In this document: positions 19,188 to 27,663 of the stretch, one piece after another
Layout of the letters: the number at the start of each line of letters is the position of its first letter
How positions within the stretch are numbered: the first letter of the stretch is position 1
Assembly: GCA_019638275.1 (NCBI GenBank)
Contig: JAHBUC010000001.1
Span: 310,001 to 374,000 of the forward strand
Direction: 5' to 3'
DNA length: 64,000 nucleotides
Source: Cyclobacteriaceae bacterium
GTDB taxonomy: Bacteria; Bacteroidota; Bacteroidia; Cytophagales; Cyclobacteriaceae
Translations under genes and position numbers: made by a program
Notes under the pieces: model-generated
Seen by the model: the letters and a program-made list of their open reading frames with translations, nothing else
Database searches by the model: none
Told to the model about the DNA's origin: nothing

Positions 19188-20618
19188 TCAATCCAGTTTC
19201 AACAGCAGGTCGGAAAACTTTAGTAAGGCCGATTCCTGAAAATCACCAGCCAAAACCTGCAAACCAATGGGTAAACCTAAGTTATCCTCACCGCAAGGTA
19301 CGGAAATACCGGGAATGCCCGAAACATTGGCCACAACGGAGTAGAGGTCGGCCAAGTACATTTGTAGCGGGTCGGTGGTGTTTGCCCCTAATTCAAAAGC
19401 GGTTGTCGGGGCAGTTGGGAGCAGAATGAAATCATACTGACTGAAAATTTCAAGCATGCGCTGCCGTATTAATTGCCGTACTTTTTGTGCGCGTGTATAA
19501 TACGCATCATAGTAACTGGCGCTTAATACAAATGTTCCAAGTAAAATTCTCCGTTGTACTTCTTTGCCAAACGCCTCGGTGCGTGATTTCTTATAAAGTG
19601 AATCCAGATCAGTTGTGTTGATGCTTCGGTGTCCATACCGAACTCCATCGTAACGTGAAAGATTTGAACTGGCCTCGGCAGTGGCCAGGATGTAGTAGGT
19701 GGGCAAGCTATATTCCAATAAAGGAAAGTCTAATGCTTCAATGGTGTGCCCTTCTTGTGTTAGTCGATTGAGTTTATGCTGTAAGGCATCTTTTATTTCC
19801 CTTTGCAAACCATCCGATTCCACCGTTTCACGGATGTATGCGATGCGGTATTTTTTTTCTGAAGCTGATTGAAGTTCGTCCGAAAATTTTGGAACCGGTT
19901 GTGTTGATACCGTGCTGTCATAAGCATCGACTCCGGCAATTACCTCCAGCACGCGTGCCACATCTTCCGTTGTGATGCCTAATATTCCAATACAATCAAA
20001 CGATGATGCATAGGCAACTAATCCGTAGCGCGAAATACGTGAGTAGGTTGGCTTAAGTCCGATTATGCCGCAAAAAGCAGCAGGTTGACGAACTGATCCT
20101 CCTGTGTCTGATCCCAGGGAAATGCGGCACATACCCATTTGAACGGCCACAGCAGAGCCACCAGATGATCCGCCCGGAACGCGATCCGGGTTGGCACCAT
20201 TTTTCACTGCACCAAAAGCCGAGTTTTCATTGGAGGAACCCATCCCAAACTCATCGCAATTTTGGCGGCCGATGATGATGGCATCCTCATCCAACAGACG
20301 TTGAACGGCAGTTGCATTATACTGGGCGGTGAAGCCATTCAGAATTTCGCTACTGGCCTGAAGCGGGTGACCTTTGTAAGAAAGAACATCCTTCAGCCCG
20401 ACAATGAGCCCTGCCAGCTTTCCTGCGTTTCCGGAAGAAATTTTCTGATCAATCGTTGCAGCTTGTGCAAGCGCATCGGTTTCATACACACTCAAAAATG
20501 CATTGAGGTGCGCATGTTGTTTAATAACGGAGAGGTGGTGCCTGACTAAATCTTCGCAAGTGATGGTGCCGCGGAAGAGATCGTGTTGTATTTCGCGGAG
20601 TGTTGCGTAAGCATTCAA
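19188..20618 (-). CDS. gatA: Asp-tRNA(Asn)/Glu-tRNA(Gln) amidotransferase subunit A
   Basis: The 476-residue amidase-signature protein shows the full Ser-cisSer-Lys triad: Lys76 in VGLKDV, Ser151 in PGGSSGGSA and Ser175 in SDTGGSVRQP. With GatB and GatC it amidates mischarged Glu-tRNA(Gln) and/or Asp-tRNA(Asn), using glutamine-derived ammonia. Its length is normal. gatB and gatC are not in the window. It starts 2 bp after tatA and ends 1 bp before the lytic transglycosylase, an unusual mix of functions in one transcript. Confidence 0.94.
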   Translation of the reverse strand: MNAYATLREIQHDLFRGTITCEDLVRHHLSVIKQHAHLNAFLSVYETDALAQAATIDQKISSGNAGKLAGLIVGLKDVLSYKGHPLQASSEILNGFTAQYNATAVQRLLDEDAIIIGRQNCDEFGMGSSNENSAFGAVKNGANPDRVPGGSSGGSAVAVQMGMCRISLGSDTGGSVRQPAAFCGIIGLKPTYSRISRYGLVAYASSFDCIGILGITTEDVARVLEVIAGVDAYDSTVSTQPVPKFSDELQSASEKKYRIAYIRETVESDGLQREIKDALQHKLNRLTQEGHTIEALDFPLLEYSLPTYYILATAEASSNLSRYDGVRYGHRSINTTDLDSLYKKSRTEAFGKEVQRRILLGTFVLSASYYDAYYTRAQKVRQLIRQRMLEIFSQYDFILLPTAPTTAFELGANTTDPLQMYLADLYSVVANVSGIPGISVPCGEDNLGLPIGLQVLAGDFQESALLKFSDLLLKLD

Positions 20619-20620
20619 TA

Positions 20621-20830
20621 TCAGTCTTCTATTTTTTTCGGAACTTCCTTTCCGGCCTCATCCACTTCCTTTTTCACATCCTTCACAGCATCCTTGAATT
20701 CCCGTATGCCACGGCCAACACCGCGTGCAAACTCAGGAATTTTCTTGGCTCCGAAGAAAATTAAAACGGCAAGTGCAATGAGTACCCATTCCATCCCACC
20801 CGGCATTCCAAGCAAAAAAATTGAATTCAT
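20621..20830 (-). CDS. tatA: Sec-independent protein translocase TatA/E family protein
   Basis: The 69-residue protein has one short membrane helix (MEWVLIALAVLIFFGAKKIP) followed by the hallmark FGAKKIPEFARGVGRGIREFK amphipathic helix and a charged tail. TatA oligomerises to let folded, Tat-signal-bearing proteins cross the inner membrane. The molybdenum hydroxylase encoded at 60.3-62.5 kb carries an RRSFLK Tat signal and would be a client; tatC is not in view. It is the first gene of a tatA-gatA-lytic transglycosylase block. Confidence 0.93.
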   Translation of the reverse strand: MNSIFLLGMPGGMEWVLIALAVLIFFGAKKIPEFARGVGRGIREFKDAVKDVKKEVDEAGKEVPKKIED

Positions 20831-20851
20831 GTTATTAGTGTAATTGTGGGG

Positions 20852-20859
20852 TAAAGATA
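20852..20859 (-). promoter_or_regulatory. Candidate -7 element of the tatA-gatA operon
   Basis: The minus strand reads TATCTTTA, one mismatch from TAnnTTTG, 21 bp before the tatA ATG. A TTTTTTTG stretch lies 17 bp upstream, slightly closer than the usual 19-21 bp for the -33 element. Its position just after the presumed terminator of envC supports a separate transcription unit. Confidence 0.35.
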
Positions 20860-20877
20860 GAATATAGTATCCGAATC

Positions 20878-20911
20878 AAAAAAATAAACCGGATGAGCGG
20901 CTAACCGCCTC
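20878..20911 (-). terminator. Probable rho-independent terminator after envC
   Basis: Reading the minus strand, a GC-rich hairpin (arms 20905-20911 and 20895-20900, with one bulged base) begins 4 bases past the envC stop and is followed within a few bases by a T-rich run (20878-20887). It would end the TPR-DUF4292-envC transcript before tatA. Confidence 0.5.
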
Positions 20912-20915
20912 AGAA

Positions 20916-22103
20916 TCAATTTCTCAGCCAAGCTTGTGGATCGAGCGCAGTGGTGTTTTTGCGCAGTTGAAAGCGCAATTCTGAAATGCCATCGGCATTG
21001 GAAAGCACCTGCCCGATTTCCTGGTTGGTGCTCACTTTCTGACCTTTTTTTACGTAAACTTCCTTTAAACCCGAGTAAACGGTAAAGTATTCGCCATGAC
21101 CTACTATAATGGAGTAACCAATAATTGGATTAATGGCTATGTAGCGAACCTCACCTTCAAAAATGCTCTTTACTTTTTCGTTTTCTTTGGTTTGGATGTT
21201 GATGCCATCATTCTGAATAATAATACCTTTTATTACCGGATGGTTTTGTTTGCCGAAGCGTTGCGATACAAACCCGGATGCCGGCCAGCCAAACTTCGAC
21301 TTGTTTCCTTCAAAGGAGCTCGATAGGGCAACTGCTGCTGTGTTGGTTTTTGAATTGGCCTCACGGGCCGCACGCTCCATCTCTTCTTTAATGATCTCGT
21401 TGATTTTTTTGTCGAGTGCCGCCAGCGCCTTTTTGGTGTCCTCTAAATCTTTCCGAAGCGATTTTTCCTGCCTGGCCAATGTGCTTACCAGGTCGTTTTG
21501 TTTTTTCTTAAGGTTTACCAGGTTATTATTTTCGGCAACTTCCTGCTCCAACAATACATTCTTTTCCGATCGTTTTGCTTCAATTTCCTTTACCTGATAG
21601 CCCAGTTCTTCCTGAACACTGGTAATGGCTTCAACTTGTAGTTTTCTGCGTTCACCATACTGCTGCATGTACCGCAGGCGCATGGCAAACTGATCAAATG
21701 ATTGCGCAGAAAACAGAAAGGTTAGTCGCGTTGCCCCATTGTTTGCTTTTTGTGCTGCAAATAACATAGCGGCATATTCTTTTTTCAGATTTTCAAGATC
21801 ACCCTGAAGGGCTTTGATAATGCCATTGTTTTCGCGGATGTCACCATCCAATAATGAAATTTCAGATTTGATTGACTGAATCAGATTTTCCTGAACACGG
21901 ATGCGTTGGTTTACGGCAGCAAGTTCGCCAAGCGAATTTTTTTTACGTGCTGTGGTTTCACCTAAAATCTTTTCAACCTCCTTGATCTTTTCAAGGTTCT
22001 GTTGCTTTTCTTTTTGAAGTTGAGCTTTTGTTTTCTGTGCTGATGCAGGAAACGAAGCCAGTGAAAGTATAACCAGAAGAAGTATGGTCTTACCTGCGGT
22101 CAT
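20916..22103 (-). CDS. EnvC-like murein hydrolase activator (coiled coil plus degenerate M23 domain)
   Basis: The 395-residue protein has a signal peptide (residues 1-22), a long coiled coil rich in K/E/Q (about 25-250), and a C-terminal LytM/M23 domain (about 275-393). The zinc ligands of active M23 peptidases are not all present: the HxGxD position reads IQNDGINI, and the HxH region reads VGHGEYFTVYSGL. EnvC-type proteins are similarly degenerate and act by activating cell-division amidases rather than cutting peptidoglycan. The start overlaps the DUF4292 gene by 14 bp. Confidence 0.85.
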   Translation of the reverse strand: MTAGKTILLLVILSLASFPASAQKTKAQLQKEKQQNLEKIKEVEKILGETTARKKNSLGELAAVNQRIRVQENLIQSIKSEISLLDGDIRENNGIIKALQGDLENLKKEYAAMLFAAQKANNGATRLTFLFSAQSFDQFAMRLRYMQQYGERRKLQVEAITSVQEELGYQVKEIEAKRSEKNVLLEQEVAENNNLVNLKKKQNDLVSTLARQEKSLRKDLEDTKKALAALDKKINEIIKEEMERAAREANSKTNTAAVALSSSFEGNKSKFGWPASGFVSQRFGKQNHPVIKGIIIQNDGINIQTKENEKVKSIFEGEVRYIAINPIIGYSIIVGHGEYFTVYSGLKEVYVKKGQKVSTNQEIGQVLSNADGISELRFQLRKNTTALDPQAWLRN

Positions 22104-22845
22104 ATTTTTTCGGAATATTGAACGGGAATTTCAATTCCTTGTCGCCTACTTCAGCTTTGTTGTACTCAAATATAATGGAGGTATTCAATAATCCGGCTGC
22201 GGTTTTGTAAAGCAACGATATGGTGGCATTGTATGGAAATGATTTGCCGCCTACCGGCTGAAAGTTTCCATAGTTGATGGTTAATGAGTTGTGTGTATCG
22301 TTTTCTTTCAGTTCAACCTTTTGAATTTTCATGGTGTTGGCGCTGATGTAATTCATAACGTCAACTGTTCCCGAAGATTGCTTCAGCAAAAAGGTCAGGC
22401 TTTTCTGATCTATCTCATCTTCTTCTTTTCGAGCCATTAACATATTGCCCAGGAATGCGGCCTGTATAACCTTGTAGTTGATTTCAAAGTTGAACCGTTT
22501 GGATAGTTCGGCATAATCGAATACGTAATACTCTTTATCCACATTGCTGATGATGGTGATTGAATCCTGATTAATCAAAACCCTTCCACCCTGCACGCCA
22601 ATTACAGTGAAATTCATCCAGATGACGCTGTCTTTACGCACCCGCATCACAGCCTTTACTTCACGTTCCTTGTTTCCATCTTTTAATACCATGCGCGATT
22701 TTCCCTGAAAATATTCAAAGTCAATTTCTTCAATGGCTAGGGTTGACTTAGGAGTGGCTCGGTCCGTTAATGCAGTAGTTTTTTTGCTGCAGGCAGCCAG
22801 CAACATTGAAACTACACCAAGCAGAAGCCAAAGACGCTTATTCAT
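22090..22845 (-). CDS. DUF4292 family lipoprotein
   Basis: The 251-residue lipoprotein (lipobox LLAACSKK, Cys19) matches the Bacteroidota DUF4292 family, which resembles LolA/LolB-type open beta-barrels. Features include ...QGKSRMVLKDGNKEREVKAVMRVRKDSVIWMNFT and ending beta strands. Family members are usually found between a TPR protein and EnvC, exactly as here, with an 8-bp overlap upstream and a 14-bp overlap downstream. A role in envelope lipoprotein handling is suggested by fold only and is not established. Confidence 0.83.
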   Translation of the reverse strand: MNKRLWLLLGVVSMLLAACSKKTTALTDRATPKSTLAIEEIDFEYFQGKSRMVLKDGNKEREVKAVMRVRKDSVIWMNFTVIGVQGGRVLINQDSITIISNVDKEYYVFDYAELSKRFNFEINYKVIQAAFLGNMLMARKEEDEIDQKSLTFLLKQSSGTVDVMNYISANTMKIQKVELKENDTHNSLTINYGNFQPVGGKSFPYNATISLLYKTAAGLLNTSIIFEYNKAEVGDKELKFPFNIPKKYDRR

Positions 22846-24598
22846 ATATTTTCCGGTTGGCTATTTTTTTATTCAGGTTTTCATTGCTGGCATTCAGCAT
22901 GCCTTTGGCTTTTTCCCATTGTTCAACGGCTTGGTCAACATCACCCAGCTGAAAGAGAATATCTCCATAGTGTTCAATGTGAGTGGCATTTGCGTTTCCG
23001 GTGGCAATAGCCCGCTCCATTACTTTTCTGGCCTCACGATACTTTTGCCTCATGTACAAAACCCAGGCATAGGTATCCAGAAATGTAGCATTATCCGGAT
23101 TGTTTTTTACCAGTAGCGCTGACATTTTTTCTGCCTTTTCCAGTGATGCTTTACGAAGGGCCAGGTAATAGCTGTAGTTATTCAAAACAACCGCGTTGTT
23201 TGGATTAAACGCCAGGGCATCATCAAACGCCTTGTCCGACTTTTCATATTCCCGGGTTCCATTATAAGCTTCTCCCAACAGTGCATTGATTTCACTCGTC
23301 ATGCCCGGGTTGGAGCTTGCCAAACGTTTACCTTGCTCCAACGAAGCGCTGGCCGGCTTATAACGCTTTTTGCGGAGGTGGGCCATTCCGTTGAAGTAAT
23401 AGAGCATGCTTTGATTCGGGTAATATTCCAGCGCCTTTTCTGAATTGTCAATAACGGCATCATATGCCTCACGCTGTATTTGCAGGTACAACAGGTTTTG
23501 CCAAACTTCAAAATTAACCTCACCCAGTTCAATGGCTTTGAGGTAATGCCGTTCGGCTTCTGCATTTTTTCCTATTGAGAGGTACAAATCGCCACCGAGT
23601 ATGTGGGTATTAACTTCGGTTGGGTATTGTGAAGTGAGCCGCGAGAACAATTCAAGTGCGAAACCTTCCTTATTGGCATCATTGGTTTGCCGGGCTTTAG
23701 CCTGATTCAGTTCCGCATTGTACGTGCTGAGCACAATAAGTTTGCTGTTGTATTCCACTTCCGGATTGTTAAAAATATTCAGCAAGAGCTGCCGGGCTTC
23801 TTCTTCCTGATCAAGGTCGCGGTACAAGCCGGCCAACAGCATGGATGCATTGGGTGCAGCCAGGTTTTCCCGAATGAAACTTTCAAGAATTTGTACAGCT
23901 CGCTGCATTTGATTGTTCCGTGAAAGAAATTCTGCAAAACCTACCGCATATCGTTCCTCATCCGGAAAAACCCGCAACAGTTTTTCGCCTTCTTCAATGG
24001 CTTCGGGCATCTTGTTCATTTCCCAATACAACTGTTGTTTCTGGGTAGATGAGGTTTCGTTTACACCAAAAACCTGCTCAGCGCGATTATAGGCTTTGAT
24101 CGCTTCAGTTTGTTTGCCGGCATATTGATAGACTGCTGCCAGTTCGTATAAGTATTCTTCAGTGCCGGGCACTTCGTTCAACATGGTTTCGTAATGGTGT
24201 GCAGCCTTATCGAATTTGGAAAGATTGGAATAGATGCTGGCCGCCAGCAGGTAAAAGAATTTGTTTTTGCGTTCGTATTTTAATGCTTGTTCAATGCTGA
24301 GTGATGCACGGATCACATCATCTTCTTTGCTGCCCATGGAAAGTACTTCGGCAATTTTATAGTGCAGGGTAGCATTTTCCGGAAGGATGTCCAGTGCTTT
24401 TTGGTAATACACCAGGGCTTTCGCGAAATCTTCCAGGATAAAATATTTTTCTCCTTCGGTGAAGTAAAATTCAGCTTCCCGTGCTTTCAGGCTTCCGGGA
24501 GCTCCCGGCTCACCCTTCTTTTTCTTTTGCGCAACAGCCGTAACCGTTGTCATCATCAGCAAAAAGGTTAAAGCGATATAAAGTTTTCGGAAAATCAC
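22838..24598 (-). CDS. Exported TPR-repeat protein
   Basis: The 586-residue protein has a signal peptide (about residues 1-23, TAVAQ) and then tetratricopeptide repeats along nearly its whole length (for example KALVYYQKALDILPENATLHYKIA, KYREARKVMERAIATGNANATHIEHYGD). It probably acts as a periplasmic or outer-membrane scaffold. The start is GTG 24598; the overlapping ATG is out of frame. It is the first gene of a coupled TPR-DUF4292-envC unit, a neighbourhood common in Bacteroidota. The specific partner is unknown. Confidence 0.85.
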   Translation of the reverse strand: MIFRKLYIALTFLLMMTTVTAVAQKKKKGEPGAPGSLKAREAEFYFTEGEKYFILEDFAKALVYYQKALDILPENATLHYKIAEVLSMGSKEDDVIRASLSIEQALKYERKNKFFYLLAASIYSNLSKFDKAAHHYETMLNEVPGTEEYLYELAAVYQYAGKQTEAIKAYNRAEQVFGVNETSSTQKQQLYWEMNKMPEAIEEGEKLLRVFPDEERYAVGFAEFLSRNNQMQRAVQILESFIRENLAAPNASMLLAGLYRDLDQEEEARQLLLNIFNNPEVEYNSKLIVLSTYNAELNQAKARQTNDANKEGFALELFSRLTSQYPTEVNTHILGGDLYLSIGKNAEAERHYLKAIELGEVNFEVWQNLLYLQIQREAYDAVIDNSEKALEYYPNQSMLYYFNGMAHLRKKRYKPASASLEQGKRLASSNPGMTSEINALLGEAYNGTREYEKSDKAFDDALAFNPNNAVVLNNYSYYLALRKASLEKAEKMSALLVKNNPDNATFLDTYAWVLYMRQKYREARKVMERAIATGNANATHIEHYGDILFQLGDVDQAVEQWEKAKGMLNASNENLNKKIANRKIYE

Positions 24599-24697
24599 AT
24601 TAAACAGCGTAAAAATCAGCCTGTAAAATTAATCATTTTTCGGCAGCGACCGCGTATTCGTGATGACTGCCCGCATCGTTATTTGACAGGACAAAAA

Positions 24698-26197
24698 TCA
24701 GGCCTTACCGGACAGAAACTGTTTTCGTTCAAGCAGGTAAATGCTTCCGCAGAATATGCCAATCAACGCCAATCGCAACAGCATGGTTAGCCAAAAACTG
24801 CTTGTTGAGATAAGGGTTGAAACATAGATAAGCAAAATGGTTACGGCAATGTAGGTCAGGTCTTTCAATACCGGGTATGGAATAGGGTAATGCCGTTGCC
24901 CGAAAGCATAACACACAACGGCCATCAAAAAATAAACAATAAGCGTAACCCAACTGCTGCCTTCAAAGCCGGCTATGGGTATGAGTATGTAGTTTAACAC
25001 GATTGTGAGCAACGCTCCACCTCCGGCAATCCACGTGCTGAAGTGTGTTTTATCGGTGAGCTTATACCAGATGGACACGTTATAGTAAATGCCGAGAAAG
25101 AGATTAGCCAATAAAAGTATGGGCACCACATGCATGCCGGTTCGGTATTCAGGCCGCCTGAGAATGTGTTCCAGTACATCGAGGTTAATGCTTACGGCTA
25201 ATAGAATGATACAACCAAACAGGATAAAACCATGCGAGACTTTGCTGAACAATTGCGGTGAATTTTTGTCGGCTGCGCGCGAAAAGAAAAAAGGTTCGGC
25301 TGCATACCGAAACGCCTGAACGGCCAACGTCATGAACACGGAGAATTTATATACCGCACCAAAAACACCAAGCGCTTCTTCGCTGGTCATGCCCGGATAA
25401 AAATTATCAGGTAACCAAAAACGTAACGCCCATCGCGAAAGCATTTCATTCGTGACCCAAGCTAATCCTGCAAACAGGATGGGATAGGCATAGATGAGCA
25501 ATGGCTTAAGCTTTCCCCACTGAAACGTGATTTTTAGCTTTCGAAGCACACTCCAGAGCAAGAAGATCAACGCAGCATTAGCCAACAGGTTTGAAAGGAA
25601 CACATAATCCACACCCAGCGAGGCATCATAGAAGGAATGGACGTATGGTTTAAGGAATGTAAATACATCGCCTCGTAAAATAGCCGGACAAAGGCTGAGA
25701 AAGAAAAGATTAAACCCGATGTTCAACCCAATGTTGGCGAATTTGGCAATGGCAAATTGTTTGGATTTGCCCTCCAGCCGCAGTTTGGCAAACGGTATAG
25801 CCAGCACGGCATCGATGGCCAGAATAAAAGCAAACCAGATCACGAAATTTTCCTTGCCCGGATATTGCAGGTAGGCAACAATAGGCGTAGCGAAAAGAAT
25901 AAGCGCGCCTGAAAAAAGGATGCTGGAGAGGAGGATGCAACTGGTGGTGAGGTTAAAAATCCTGGGTTCTTCTTCCTTGTTCAGGGTAGCAAAACGGAAA
26001 TAGGCGGTTTCCAGTCCGTAGATGTATAAAACATTGAAAAACGCGGCATACGCATAGATTTCGGTTACTACACCGTATTCGCCAGTGGCAAAAACATAGG
26101 TGTAATAGGGTACCAACAGGTAGTTGAGTAACCGGCCAAGAATACTGCTTGCTCCGTAAATTATCGTATCGCCTGCGAGCTTTTTAAGACCACTCAT
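24698..26197 (-). CDS. Oligosaccharide/polysaccharide flippase (Wzx/MATE-like)
   Basis: The 499-residue integral membrane protein has roughly 12-14 hydrophobic segments and the opening typical of Wzx-type flippases (KKLAGDTIIYGASSILGRLLNYLLVPYYT). Such proteins move undecaprenyl-linked oligosaccharides across the inner membrane for capsule, O-antigen or exopolysaccharide. I chose ATG 26197; an upstream in-frame TTG at 26236 would add 13 residues. No glycosyltransferases flank it, so it stands alone. The upstream neighbour is divergent. Confidence 0.85.
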   Translation of the reverse strand: MSGLKKLAGDTIIYGASSILGRLLNYLLVPYYTYVFATGEYGVVTEIYAYAAFFNVLYIYGLETAYFRFATLNKEEEPRIFNLTTSCILLSSILFSGALILFATPIVAYLQYPGKENFVIWFAFILAIDAVLAIPFAKLRLEGKSKQFAIAKFANIGLNIGFNLFFLSLCPAILRGDVFTFLKPYVHSFYDASLGVDYVFLSNLLANAALIFLLWSVLRKLKITFQWGKLKPLLIYAYPILFAGLAWVTNEMLSRWALRFWLPDNFYPGMTSEEALGVFGAVYKFSVFMTLAVQAFRYAAEPFFFSRAADKNSPQLFSKVSHGFILFGCIILLAVSINLDVLEHILRRPEYRTGMHVVPILLLANLFLGIYYNVSIWYKLTDKTHFSTWIAGGGALLTIVLNYILIPIAGFEGSSWVTLIVYFLMAVVCYAFGQRHYPIPYPVLKDLTYIAVTILLIYVSTLISTSSFWLTMLLRLALIGIFCGSIYLLERKQFLSGKA

Positions 26198-26319
26198 TAC
26201 ATCCCAAATTGGTAATTCATTGTCCAAATTTGGCAATTTTACGCACCATTCCGCGGGATTTAAAAGTCAAATTGCCCTGAACCCTGAATAATCGTACACG
26301 AGAAAGATTGGAGTTGATA

Positions 26320-26351
26320 TTGTATTAAGATAGGAGAAAGTCCTACTTTTG
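26320..26351 (+). promoter_or_regulatory. Promoter of the first T9SS cargo gene (TTG-N21-TACTTTTG)
   Basis: TACTTTTG at 26344-26351 fits TAnnTTTG exactly, and a TTG at 26320-26322 stands 21 bp upstream, the accepted spacing for Bacteroidetes sigma-A promoters. The predicted start would leave a leader of about 10 bases before ATG 26367. Confidence 0.55.
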
Positions 26352-26366
26352 GGGCATTTGAGCTTT

Positions 26367-27458
26367 ATGAAATTACCAAAACAACTACTGATAGCACCGC
26401 TTATGCTGGTTTTATCCGCTTGGATAACAACAGGTTGGGCGCAGACGTGTACCATTACTGCCTCTGGTGGGTGGAATACCAGAACCTGTCAGGAAACAGG
26501 CTCCGCTCCAACTGCTGGGGTGACAATCATTATACAAGCCGGAGTTACTGTTACCACAAACAGTAACAACCAAGTGCTTCATACAGGAAACGTGGTTGTT
26601 TTTGGTACACTGAATATAGATCATAACAATGTCAGGCTTAATGGAAATCTTATAGTTGAAAACGGGGGAAGGGTTAACTTAACGGGAAATCTTAGCTTAG
26701 GTACTACTGGCGGATGTGGCTATACTGTTGTTGTGAAAGCTGGCGGTTTAATAGATGTTGGAACAACAGGATCTGATAGATTAAGTATTTGTGGTGAATT
26801 GATAACGCGAGGTGGTGGTGGCTGCAATCCTTATCCCGCTGGTCCTCCACATTATTGTGAGCCTGCAGGAGGTTTTACTGGCCCTACGGGTTTTGATGAG
26901 GACGGTTACAATGCAACATTACCTGTTAAATTGGCTTTGTTTCAAACTGAGATTGTTGGAGAAGCAATTCAGGTAAAGTGGGCAACCTCAAAAGAAGAAG
27001 GATTTGATTACTTCCTTATTCAGCATTCAAATAACGGAAACAACTTTTCTGACCTTGCATCGCTACCAGGCGCTGGTTACGATATCGATACGTATAAGGA
27101 GTATTTATATGAACACAACAATCCGGTTGTAGGAACTAACTACTACCGATTAAAAGCCGTTGATCTGGATGGTTCCTATGAATACTTTGGACCAATAGCA
27201 CAAATTTTTTCCGGTGCACGTAGTGTGAAGGTTTACCCGAATCCCTCAAATGGTGAGTTTATTAATGTCGACCTGAACTTTAATCCTTCTGAAGGATCGC
27301 GCCTTGCGATTTTAAATACCCAAGGTGTAGAAGTGATGAACCTGATAGGTGTAGGTCCGAGCAATCGCGTTGAACTGAACTCGCTTACGCCCGGCATCTA
27401 CATGCTCAAATTCAGCTCCCATGAGTTGACCGAATTGCGAAAATTCATCGTTAGGTAA
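26367..27458 (+). CDS. Secreted T9SS type A sorting-domain protein with beta-solenoid N-terminal half
   Basis: The 363-residue protein has a signal peptide ending in TTGWAQ, then an N-terminal half of short repeating beta strands with turnover of N/G/V (NNQVLHTGNVVVFGTLNID, NVRLNGNLIVENGGRVNLTGNL), typical of a right-handed beta-helix. Several cysteines lie in this half. A middle fibronectin-like module (VKWATSKEEGFDYFLIQHS) leads to a T9SS C-terminal sorting domain (VYPNPSNGEF ... PGIYMLKF ... RKFIVR). Export through SprA and surface attachment or release are expected. ATG 26367 is used because the TTG at 26349 lies inside the promoter. Confidence 0.8.
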   Translation: MKLPKQLLIAPLMLVLSAWITTGWAQTCTITASGGWNTRTCQETGSAPTAGVTIIIQAGVTVTTNSNNQVLHTGNVVVFGTLNIDHNNVRLNGNLIVENGGRVNLTGNLSLGTTGGCGYTVVVKAGGLIDVGTTGSDRLSICGELITRGGGGCNPYPAGPPHYCEPAGGFTGPTGFDEDGYNATLPVKLALFQTEIVGEAIQVKWATSKEEGFDYFLIQHSNNGNNFSDLASLPGAGYDIDTYKEYLYEHNNPVVGTNYYRLKAVDLDGSYEYFGPIAQIFSGARSVKVYPNPSNGEFINVDLNFNPSEGSRLAILNTQGVEVMNLIGVGPSNRVELNSLTPGIYMLKFSSHELTELRKFIVR

Positions 27459-27483
27459 GCACTCCATTGGTCTCAAAATTGGA

Positions 27484-27572
27484 ATTATTCTCAGAATAAT
27501 GGGAATATTTTGTTGATCAATATAAGTAAATTCAGATTATTATTCTTGTTTAAGCATTATTTTAAGAATAAT
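27484..27572. promoter_or_regulatory. Cluster of four ATTATTCT/AGAATAAT half-sites
   Basis: ATTATTCTCAGAATAAT (27484-27500) is a perfect palindrome with a single central base. About 40 bp on, ATTATTCTT (27539-27547) and AAGAATAAT (27564-27572) form a second inverted pair. All four half-sites share ATTATTCT or its complement. They lie 92-180 bp upstream of the second T9SS cargo gene, so an operator array is plausible; the first palindrome could also help end the upstream transcript. Confidence 0.45.
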
Positions 27573-27663
27573 GTTCTGTAACATCACCCAACCACACTAG
27601 TTCCTTTCAACCTGTTTCGGTGGCATTGTTTTCGGACCTACCGAGCCAAACAATCCCACGGAA

